This document shows positions 57,346-64,000 of a stretch of DNA of 64,000 bases, piece by piece. The stretch covers positions 1 through 64,000 of IMG/VR virus record IMGVR_UViG_3300037961_002553, one strand, 5' to 3'. Both the position numbers and the translations under genes were made by a program. Under the pieces are notes generated by a model, which worked only from the letters and a program-made list of their open reading frames with translations, had not been told where the DNA came from and did no database searches. Positions within the stretch are counted from its first letter, which is position 1. The number at the start of each line of letters is the position of its first letter. The DNA is from a virus.

Positions 57346-59115
57346 TCACCTAAATGTGCTAGAAGAAGTGCTTCTGTTAATCTTTGAATTAATCATTCGT
57401 CCGATTTCATCGGCCATTCTTCTCATCTCTGCCTTTGAAGTGTCCTTTGCATTAATAGTAATATTGAAATTATTTACTGTTCCGCCAGCCCTTCCTCTTG
57501 AATTGCTATTTGAATGGACTCTTGAACCTGCTGGTAATGAAACTAACTCTGGGCCTTTTTCACCAACAAGTTGCATTCCTCCTGTAATTAGACCACCAGA
57601 AGCAAATCCTAATTTATCCTTCACACCACCAAAGAACTTCTTAACTTTCTTTCCTGATGGCAAAACTTCTTTTAATTTACCCCATATCCATTTAAGACCA
57701 GTAAAGATAACTATGATTCCAAGAGCAGTTAAAGCCGCAGGTAGCCCAACAAAGAAAGCAATAGCAGCGACTACGCCAAGAGCAATTTTGCCGATGTTTT
57801 TCTTAAAGAAGTCAAAGTCTGTAAATACCTTGTAAAAGAACTCGCCTATTCCTACAATGAAATTCATTACCACTTGAATTGCGAAATCAAATAATGCAAG
57901 AACACCCGCATACACAACGCCAATAACTACTTGAAGCACACCTAAAGCAATATCAAGAATACCCTCAATCATCATCATTAAGTCGCCATTAATAAGTCCC
58001 GTAAAGACCGTCTTAACTCCCTCAAAGATATTTCCAAATCCTGCAAGAACTAGTCCTAAATTTTCTTTAAATGTATCAAACGCAGATTTTATCGCAGGCC
58101 AAATTGTTTTTCTTATGAGGACTATAACAAGAGCAATACCAGTTAAATACATTAATCCAGTAACCAAGAATTGCATAACTGGTGTTTTAATTAGTTTGAT
58201 AAATTGGTCTGCTATTGTTTTTCCTCTTTCTTTCATGCTCATAACATAAAAATTAGATGCTGCATCTAAAAATTTCTTCTCCAATCTTAGTGTTTTTACC
58301 TTTGCTTTTAAAAACATCAATTCTAAGAATGCTCTTGCTTTTTCTACTCTTAATGGAACGCCCGCTAAAGCATCTTTTGTTTTTGTAAATGCAGTTGTGT
58401 TTTTAGCAACAAAACTCCTAAGACCAGCAAGTTCTTTCTTTTTAGCACTATCAACCTTATTTCCTTGTGCATCTGTCCCATGCATCAAATAATCGGGTAA
58501 AGACTCTAATTCTGATATTCTAGCCCTTGCTTTTGAAACATCTCTTCCACCCGTTCCAAATATTTTTGAAGGAGAAACTCTTTTTGCTGCCCTACCAATC
58601 GTAGTAAAAATATTATTTGCTTCTCCTTCTTCGGGCGCACCCATTTTTAAATTTCTAGTAACTGAGCCTAATGTTCTAAACCCAGTTGATAATTTATTTA
58701 CTAATCTAAACATTCCAGGAGGTAAAAACCCATACATGATTTTTCTAGCATTAGCCGCTTCTAAACCAAAAATCTTGACCTGTTCACTTGCAGAAGATAA
58801 AGCAACATCAAAGAACTCAAAGATATTTCCGCCAGCCTCTTTGAATGCTTCTCTTGAAGCCTTACTAAAAATCTCAAAAGCCTTACCCTGTTTATTTAAT
58901 GCTGCGGTTGCATCAGTTAATGCTCTTGTTCTCCTTTCAAAACGAATATCTAGTTCATTTTCTGCTCTTACCTGTTCCTTAACAACCTTAGTTACTTTTT
59001 CAGTTTTTTTCTTAAAATCATCAAAAGTCGTGCCTAATTTGAACATATTTTTTTGCATAACCTCTAGGCTTTGGTTATACCCACCCATTAATTCTGCTAA
59101 TGTTCCTCTAGCCAT
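57346..59115 (-). CDS. Tape measure protein
   Basis: 589 residues. N-terminal coiled coil (LEVMQKNMFKLGTTFDDFKKKTEKV...), middle helices, then several membrane-like segments (LVTGLMYLTGIALVIVLI; VLQVVIGVVYAGVLALF; IALGVVAAIAFFVGLPAAL) and a C-terminal SGGLITGGMQLVGEKGPELV motif, typical of tape-measure ends. Short for the class, predicting a short tail tube of roughly 90 nm using ~1.5 angstrom per residue. Follows the chaperone frameshift pair. Confidence 0.85.
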   Translation of the reverse strand: MARGTLAELMGGYNQSLEVMQKNMFKLGTTFDDFKKKTEKVTKVVKEQVRAENELDIRFERRTRALTDATAALNKQGKAFEIFSKASREAFKEAGGNIFEFFDVALSSASEQVKIFGLEAANARKIMYGFLPPGMFRLVNKLSTGFRTLGSVTRNLKMGAPEEGEANNIFTTIGRAAKRVSPSKIFGTGGRDVSKARARISELESLPDYLMHGTDAQGNKVDSAKKKELAGLRSFVAKNTTAFTKTKDALAGVPLRVEKARAFLELMFLKAKVKTLRLEKKFLDAASNFYVMSMKERGKTIADQFIKLIKTPVMQFLVTGLMYLTGIALVIVLIRKTIWPAIKSAFDTFKENLGLVLAGFGNIFEGVKTVFTGLINGDLMMMIEGILDIALGVLQVVIGVVYAGVLALFDFAIQVVMNFIVGIGEFFYKVFTDFDFFKKNIGKIALGVVAAIAFFVGLPAALTALGIIVIFTGLKWIWGKLKEVLPSGKKVKKFFGGVKDKLGFASGGLITGGMQLVGEKGPELVSLPAGSRVHSNSNSRGRAGGTVNNFNITINAKDTSKAEMRRMADEIGRMINSKINRSTSSSTFR

Positions 59116-59119
59116 TTAA

Positions 59120-59344
59120 TCACCTAAGATTATTCATGGAACTTTTCGTTGCTTTGTCCATTTCTTCTGCTTTGATTTTCTCCGCTTCTGCATGGACTAT
59201 CAATAAATCCTTAACTAAATTAACAGGCATTTGGTATATTTCTAATGGGCTTATTCCAAGTGCTTGAGATAAAGAATAAACAACAGTAAGAGACACAATT
59301 TCAGGGTCAGCAACCTGTCCCTTCAAAGCGGCTCTTACTCTTCT
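59120..59344 (-). CDS. Tail assembly chaperone, second part (T), read by -1 frameshift
   Basis: The frame is open from the slip site at 59344 to the stop at 59120, 74 residues, starting RRVRAALKGQVADPEI. It has no convincing start of its own (only a TTG). Fused to the gene at 59335-59712 it gives about 197 residues, as in lambda gpG-gpT, which recruit tail tube and tape measure. The fusion is expected in minor amount. Confidence 0.7.
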   Translation of the reverse strand, partial: RRVRAALKGQVADPEIVSLTVVYSLSQALGISPLEIYQMPVNLVKDLLIVHAEAEKIKAEEMDKATKSSMNNLR

Positions 59345-59712
59345 TTTTTTCCTTCATCATCCTCCAACGCCGTAAATGGATTTGGCAGGACTTCTTTTAA
59401 TTGATTCCCAATATAGGGTGTGAGTCGTAAAATGTCAATTGCGGAAAGACTTGGTTCAGTCTTTACCACAAAGTTTTCAACCATGAATTTAAACATAGCA
59501 TTCAAATCAATGTCCATGTCTTGACGCTTTGCATCAATCTTCATCATACTGTTCATGGCTTTGTCCACCTCAAGCCATGTGGGTTCTTTGACCCACACTT
59601 TGAGGTATTCATCGCTTTCGGGTGCTACACGAATATAGTGTAGTTTTGGCTCGGTTAGTGCAAATAGCACACTTTTATCTGATACAATCTTTCTGTTCAA
59701 CATATTATCCAC
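59335..59712 (-). CDS. Tail assembly chaperone, first part (G)
   Basis: 125 residues, acidic and lysine-rich C-terminus (DDEGKKEE), with helical MNSMMKIDAKRQDMDIDLNAMFKF. Length and position between tail tube and tape measure match gpG-type chaperones. Its last codons include the A-run slip site. Confidence 0.75.
   Translation of the reverse strand: MDNMLNRKIVSDKSVLFALTEPKLHYIRVAPESDEYLKVWVKEPTWLEVDKAMNSMMKIDAKRQDMDIDLNAMFKFMVENFVVKTEPSLSAIDILRLTPYIGNQLKEVLPNPFTALEDDEGKKEE
59344..59350 (-). other. Programmed -1 frameshift site A AAA AAA
   Basis: Minus strand GGAAAAAAAGAAG near the G stop; codons GGA AAA AAA give the heptamer A AAA AAA. The T frame is exactly -1 relative to G and overlaps it up to here. 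Confidence 0.7.
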
Positions 59713-59752
59713 CTTTTATACCAACAAACAAACAAACGGTGTTGGTGGAATA

Positions 59753-59857
59753 TCATTCTTTTAACTTAGATTTTGGCTTAGTAGTTTCCTTTTTGGGTTT
59801 CTTTTTTACTTTAGATTCTTCAACCCTTTTAAGGTTCTTTTGGAATTTAGAAGGCAT
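59753..59857 (-). CDS. 34-residue lysine-rich protein
   Basis: MPSKFQKNLKRVEESKVKKKPKKETTKPKSKLKE from an ATG at 59857 (GGGTGA upstream). Extremely basic, between tail tube and chaperone genes. Possibly a DNA-binding or virion peptide. Confidence 0.5.
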   Translation of the reverse strand: MPSKFQKNLKRVEESKVKKKPKKETTKPKSKLKE

Positions 59858-59863
59858 TTAAAA

Positions 59864-61444
59864 TCACCCTTGAAGCATCCAATGAGTTAAAACTGTGCAT
59901 AGAGATAATTCTCTTGGCATAACTGTTGCTTCAACAACAAGCGGCCCTTTATCATCAGGAATTGGGAAATTGTTTGCACTAAGATAGTATTTGCTAAAGT
60001 TTAGAACTATTTCTTCTCCTGTTGATTTTTTGAAAGTAAGTTCAATGGTATTGCTAGTATCTTCTGTATTATTTACTAATTCTTGATATAATCTGTCATC
60101 TGTTACATGACCCGTAAATGAAATTTCATAACTTCTTTGTGCAGGAATAGCCTCTTGGATAGATTTACTACCTACTCCAAAGAATCTTCGGTCTTGTAAA
60201 TTATTATTCATGGTAATAGTCAAAGTATTAATCTTTAAGAAAGAATGCCCAAAGCACTTAAAAGTTCCATCTGAAAAGAAGAAAGGCTCTCTAAATTCGT
60301 CAACAGAATTAAAATTAAAGAAAGAGGTTTCATCTTCAACGCCTCTTCTTGCTCTATATTCTTCATCTGTTTCTAAAGCATGGACATTTCTAGTATTAGC
60401 ACTAATTGACATCTTAAGTTCTTCATTTTCGTTTGCGGTCAAGGTTAAAGTATTGACACGACAGCCTCTTGCGATTTTAACAAAATTGAATGATTCTAAG
60501 GTTTCAGTTGAATCAGTATCATAAATATTGGTTGAACCAGCAGGGTCGGTTAATTTGCTGATGGTTTGTTCCATAGCAAACGAAGGCAGTAAATCGTGTT
60601 CTTGTTCCGCAAAAGTATATTTAATACCTTGCCGAATTTCACCTGAATTTAAAGAAGAAGCAGTAACTCTATCAATGTTTCCTGCAACATCTTGAGCAGG
60701 ATTTACATAAGGAGTCATAACGGTTCCAACAGACCTAAAGAAAATTGGCCCAGTTTCTTCTACATCGTTATAATTAATATATATTTCATTTGCTCCACCT
60801 GCATTAGCAGCATTAGCAGCACTATTACCAGATAGAGGAGTTTCGCTAAATGTGCCACCTGAAACATTACCAATATCAACATTTGTGCATTTTCCTAAGA
60901 AATAATACAACCAAGCACCATGATTTGCTACAATGCTCAAATCAGCCGCACCTGCGGTTTCAATTCCTTTGTATTGATAAGTAAAGTTTCTTGAACCACC
61001 AAGAGATAAATTCGTTTGTTTCATTTCTACTTCGGTAGTAGGGAAAGTAATGCTTTCTGTAATTCCTAGCCATGTATCAGCAAGAAGAGTCTTTTTTGCA
61101 CCAACGGCAGGAGCAGGACATGGTGCGCCATAACTATCAATAACGAAGTAATCTCCGCTACTTATCGTTGTTGAAGGAGTAAAAGTAATTGTGTTAGCAG
61201 TATTCCCAGTAATTCTGTGAGTAGAGACATAAGCATTTCCACCAGTATATTTCTTAAAAACACAACCAACATATAAATTATTGATTAATTTAAAATCAGT
61301 TCCAAATTCTGTTCCTGATGCTGTGCTTGCTGTAACGGTAGTCAATGTTCCACTAGTCTCCGTAATTGGAAAATAAATATCCAATTCTGGAATTTTCGTA
61401 ATACTTGCTCCGCTTCCTAAAAATATATCTGTATTTACTGCCAT
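59864..61444 (-). CDS. Major tail tube protein
   Basis: 526 residues, mostly beta. N-terminal strands (LDIYFPITETSGTLTTVTAS), alanine/glycine linkers, and a C-terminal tube-like domain (INTLTITMNNNLQDRRFFGV, RSYEISFTGHVTDDRLYQEL, TFKKSTGEEIVLNFSKYYL, PLVVEATVMPRELSL) matching the repeating hairpins of siphovirus tube proteins. Larger than usual (~200-300), so it may carry an extra decoration domain. Position before the chaperones supports the call. Confidence 0.75.
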   Translation of the reverse strand: MAVNTDIFLGSGASITKIPELDIYFPITETSGTLTTVTASTASGTEFGTDFKLINNLYVGCVFKKYTGGNAYVSTHRITGNTANTITFTPSTTISSGDYFVIDSYGAPCPAPAVGAKKTLLADTWLGITESITFPTTEVEMKQTNLSLGGSRNFTYQYKGIETAGAADLSIVANHGAWLYYFLGKCTNVDIGNVSGGTFSETPLSGNSAANAANAGGANEIYINYNDVEETGPIFFRSVGTVMTPYVNPAQDVAGNIDRVTASSLNSGEIRQGIKYTFAEQEHDLLPSFAMEQTISKLTDPAGSTNIYDTDSTETLESFNFVKIARGCRVNTLTLTANENEELKMSISANTRNVHALETDEEYRARRGVEDETSFFNFNSVDEFREPFFFSDGTFKCFGHSFLKINTLTITMNNNLQDRRFFGVGSKSIQEAIPAQRSYEISFTGHVTDDRLYQELVNNTEDTSNTIELTFKKSTGEEIVLNFSKYYLSANNFPIPDDKGPLVVEATVMPRELSLCTVLTHWMLQG

Positions 61445-61474
61445 GCTAAACTCCCCCTTTTCCTAACAAACTTA

Positions 61475-61987
61475 CTAGGGAATACTTAATGCAAATCTTT
61501 TCGCTTCTAATGATACTTTATATCCGAACAAACGCTTGGCTCTATCATTTGATTCGCTTCTTGAACCAACAAATAATTGATTAAATCTTGAACCATCACT
61601 TGCAGTATAACCTTTCCGTTTGCTCTCAAGAACCCTACGCAGTATCAAGTATATAGCCCTTAGCCTATCTTTTCCGTGTGAGGCATCTGCCCCGCCTCGC
61701 TCATCGTGCAAAACACGAATATGAAGAGTAAATGAATATGTTTCATTTCTTACATCATAATGAATTGTTGGATATTCTATGTTTTGTGAATCTTCAAAAA
61801 CAACAATTGTTGCAGGTGTTCGACTCAAATCTACACGAACACCCTTATTTGCAGACAATGTTCTAATGTCAATAAAATCAGGAGTAACCGCATGAGAAGC
61901 ATCAATCTCTCCTGCACTAACAAGAGCAGTAGCATTAGATGACCAATTGTTTGATAGCAAATCTAAGAGAAGAGAGACTTCATCCAT
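61475..61987 (-). CDS. Tail terminator / completion protein
   Basis: 170 residues, alpha/beta: RVDLSRTPATIVVFEDSQNIEYPTIHYDVRN, YSFTLHIRVLHDE, AIYLILRRVLESKR. Lies immediately before the tube gene where tail terminators (gpU-type) occur, with a similar length. Inference from order and fold pattern. Confidence 0.6.
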   Translation of the reverse strand: MDEVSLLLDLLSNNWSSNATALVSAGEIDASHAVTPDFIDIRTLSANKGVRVDLSRTPATIVVFEDSQNIEYPTIHYDVRNETYSFTLHIRVLHDERGGADASHGKDRLRAIYLILRRVLESKRKGYTASDGSRFNQLFVGSRSESNDRAKRLFGYKVSLEAKRFALSIP

Positions 61988-62178
61988 CCTTCAACCTCCT
62001 TATTTATTTGCTGCTCAATTTGTTTTTGATATTCTTCTAAAGCAAACTTCATAACTTCATCATCACTAAAGCCAATATCAATTCCTAATACTTCAGATGC
62101 TTCTTTCATAGCCAATTGTCTTTCTTTTTGGATTTGAAGCAATTCATTAAATTTAGACAAATCCATTTTAATTGCCAT
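61963..62178 (-). CDS. Small head-tail joining protein
   Basis: 71 residues, helical: FNELLQIQKERQLAMKEASEVLGI, EVMKFALEEYQKQIEQQINKEVEGW. Overlaps the terminator gene by 25 bases. Probably a head completion or minor tail component. Confidence 0.55.
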   Translation of the reverse strand: MAIKMDLSKFNELLQIQKERQLAMKEASEVLGIDIGFSDDEVMKFALEEYQKQIEQQINKEVEGWMKSLFS

Positions 62179-62183
62179 AAAAA

Positions 62184-63494
62184 TCAGTCCAAGAAATAAA
62201 CTAAATCGCCTTTGCCTTTCAAAATATCCATCGCTTCTTTACGAAGTATATCATATTTTTCTTTAGTAGAAATATTACCACCCGATTCTGTAATTAGAAT
62301 ACTTTGGTCATCATGCCGTATAATTTCAGATGCTGCTAATTTTGTTGTTGCTTCGTGAATAGCAGAAGGAACTCGATTATCTCCAGCAATATATGAAACA
62401 ATAACTGAATTGTTTCTATGATAAGGATAATCTTTCAAAAAGAAAATACGGCCTTCTTCATTAATTGTCCAATAGTCGCCAAGTCTTCTTAAATCTTCTT
62501 TGTCTGTAAATGCGTCTAATGTGCAAACAGTTGGTATTTCACTAGTAGTAGTAAATGTCAAATTTCCTGAAAATGCGCCTCCTGTTGTAGCATGAGTTAA
62601 AACAACAGTAGTTGAATCAGTAATAGAAGCAATTGTAGCCGCAGAAGGAACATTAGCACTTCTTTCACCACTTATTGTCATCCCTACTGCTAATTTACTA
62701 GAATCAGCAACGGTGAGATTAACTGAGTTATTACCCGAAGTAGCCTGTTTTATGGTAGCCTTGAGAACACAATCAGCCCCATCATCGCCCGAAAGTAGGG
62801 ATGAGAAGAGGATTTGCTTGCCATTTGACTTGGCCTTTGCCGCATAGAAAAAGTCTGAAATGGATAAATTAGATTGAGTGAGGCTTTTTGGAGCAGTTGC
62901 ACCAGTAAATTGCGACATTGAAGGAAATGATTCATTTACCAAAGAGATGATTTCTTCATTGGTTGTTTTGATACCAAAGGTATTATTGAACTCATCGTTT
63001 GCTAAATCAGTCAAATCATTTTCTGCAAGCATCTCAAAAGACACACCGCTATTCGGTAATTGAAGAATAATAGAATTTAAATCTCTAAAGTTATCAAGCA
63101 AAGTTATTTTTGCTTGAGCCGATGCAATTTCAATATACTGGCTGCCTTGCCACAAAAGCAAGGAAACAATCTTTCTTACTTTCATTTTGGCTAATTGCAC
63201 AAAACCAACATGACCACCGTAATATGCCTTGTGTGGCAAGTGAGAAAATTCAAAGTTATGATACTCGTCCTTCGTGATAATTGGACGGTATGAACGCTTT
63301 ACCTTGTCATCAATGATTCCTTCAACCCTTTTGATGATTGAACCGACTTGAGCCAATGTGGGGTATGTTGATGCTGAAAAGGCAGGAACTTGGAGTAAAT
63401 TAGCAACCTCAGTAGCATTTGTATAAAAACCCCGACCTTGAGAGTAATCGGGATTAATTTCTGTAAAATCGCTTGGCGAGATTGTTGTTCCCAT
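62184..63494 (-). CDS. Head-tail connector (adaptor) protein
   Basis: 436 residues from the ATG at 63494; a TTG at 63506 is possible. The start MGTTISPSDFTEINPDY and LLQVPAFSASTYPTLAQVGSIIKRVEGIIDDKVKRSYRP resembles phage adaptor (gp6/gp15-like) helices. A beta-rich insert with TTVVLTHATTGGAFSGNLTF follows. The C-terminus is helical (AIHEATTKLAASEIIRHDDQSIL). Position directly before tail terminators agrees with a connector. Confidence 0.65.
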   Translation of the reverse strand: MGTTISPSDFTEINPDYSQGRGFYTNATEVANLLQVPAFSASTYPTLAQVGSIIKRVEGIIDDKVKRSYRPIITKDEYHNFEFSHLPHKAYYGGHVGFVQLAKMKVRKIVSLLLWQGSQYIEIASAQAKITLLDNFRDLNSIILQLPNSGVSFEMLAENDLTDLANDEFNNTFGIKTTNEEIISLVNESFPSMSQFTGATAPKSLTQSNLSISDFFYAAKAKSNGKQILFSSLLSGDDGADCVLKATIKQATSGNNSVNLTVADSSKLAVGMTISGERSANVPSAATIASITDSTTVVLTHATTGGAFSGNLTFTTTSEIPTVCTLDAFTDKEDLRRLGDYWTINEEGRIFFLKDYPYHRNNSVIVSYIAGDNRVPSAIHEATTKLAASEIIRHDDQSILITESGGNISTKEKYDILRKEAMDILKGKGDLVYFLD

Positions 63495-63495
63495 T

Positions 63496-64000
63496 TTAGA
63501 CACCAATCATTCTCTTTAATTTCCTTACATTCTTTTTGAGTTTATTTGAGTAAGCAACCATGCTTCTGTTTTGCCTTGAACGAGAACCGCTTAGGTTATA
63601 TTCACCATGCTTAGTCGCTTCAAATGTTAATTCAACATAGGCTTGTTTAAAAGCATCTTCAAGGTCTGCGGCACGAACAGTTTCGGCCTTTACCTCTTCT
63701 TCACCAAATTCAGCAGAATCTTTTGTGCTTTTGACTCCACTTTCATCGACCTCATAATATCTAATTTCAGACTTATAGTTTTCTTTTTCTTCTTTTGGTA
63801 ATTTAGCATATTCTTCTTCAGAAATAAAAATTGGGTTTCCATCCTCATCTTTTTCTGTTTTATGACTAAATGCTCTTTTAGATTGTTCATCAATCATAGA
63901 TTGAGTTAATGGCTTTCCTTCTTTTCCTGTTTCTACATCCATTACCCGTAAATCTTCTGCCGATTCGGTAGCAAATTCTCTATATGTTGGCGCAGTTTTC
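63496..64000 (-). CDS. C-terminal part of a head/morphogenesis protein (5' end outside)
   Basis: The frame is open from the right edge (KTAPTYREFATESAEDLRVMDVE...) to a stop at 63496, so the start is beyond the window; an internal ATG at 63942 would give 148 residues. Acidic, with a basic helical end (SKRAF... NKLKKNVRKLKRMIGV) and RSRQNRSMVAYSNKL. First gene of the visible tail half of the late operon; unrecognised, possibly a scaffold or head-protein tail. Confidence 0.6.
   Translation of the reverse strand, partial: KTAPTYREFATESAEDLRVMDVETGKEGKPLTQSMIDEQSKRAFSHKTEKDEDGNPIFISEEEYAKLPKEEKENYKSEIRYYEVDESGVKSTKDSAEFGEEEVKAETVRAADLEDAFKQAYVELTFEATKHGEYNLSGSRSRQNRSMVAYSNKLKKNVRKLKRMIGV

Noticed and set aside
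57302-57835. Plus-strand frame of 177 codons in the tail module
   Set aside because: Antisense to the tape measure gene and its neighbour, both with motifs and correct operon spacing.

Overview
The window reads as most of the genome of a tailed DNA virus of archaea, closest in character to the magroviruses of marine Group II Euryarchaeota (Poseidoniales). The archaeal signs are a transcription factor B, a PC4-like coactivator, an RFC clamp loader, a sliding clamp, family B polymerase, a PriS-type primase, an ERCC4/Hef-type nuclease, a histone-fold protein, TATA-box promoters (TTTATATA) and tRNA genes without encoded CCA. The tailed-virus signs are tube, tape-measure, assembly-chaperone frameshift, hub and fibre genes. 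Host and family are inferred from gene content; no database was searched.

Layout. (1) 1-4393, minus: late genes, ending in a zinc/HTH protein that may be a small terminase and runs off the left edge. Six of these proteins share a short N-terminal motif of the type M(S)W[KR][DE]I[LI]. (2) 4.8-9.5 kb: one- or two-gene cassettes in mixed orientation, separated by eleven copies of a palindromic element (core ACCATATGGT with CAAAG/CTTTG arms). (3) 9.64-10.01 kb: a non-coding, repeat-dense, partly AT-rich region that could be a replication origin. (4) 10.26-47.3 kb, plus: the early/replication region, tightly packed with ATGA overlaps and a recurrent GGAGGAATAAATATG junction. It holds tRNA-Leu, tRNA-Met and tRNA-Arg, a UvrD-like helicase, class II ribonucleotide reductase, TFB, MazG, a ubiquitin-like/E1-like/JAMM set, GroES-GroEL, DNA ligase, a histone-fold protein, clamp loader, probable SSB, Sak4-like ATPase, sliding clamp, a PolB split into two genes, a Cas4-like nuclease, primase, ERCC4 nuclease, replicative helicase and a DnaQ-like exonuclease. 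It ends in a strong terminator. (5) 47.5-64.0 kb, minus: the tail module, read from a truncated gene at the right edge through adaptor, terminator, tube, chaperones with a -1 frameshift site, tape measure, hub and fibre.

The left-edge late genes are transcribed out of the window and the right-edge late genes into it. If the genome is circular or circularly permuted these are one late operon, and the missing terminase large subunit, portal, protease and capsid genes lie between the two edges.

How the genes fit together: TFB, PC4 and several winged-helix or zinc microproteins would redirect transcription. RNR and MazG would shape the nucleotide pool. The replisome is nearly complete, with PIP-box-like tails on the polymerase C-half and on the putative large clamp-loader subunit. 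The most unusual content is a possible complete E2-less ubiquitin-like modification system, with the modifier on its own promoter and terminator, and the palindrome-bounded cassette array.
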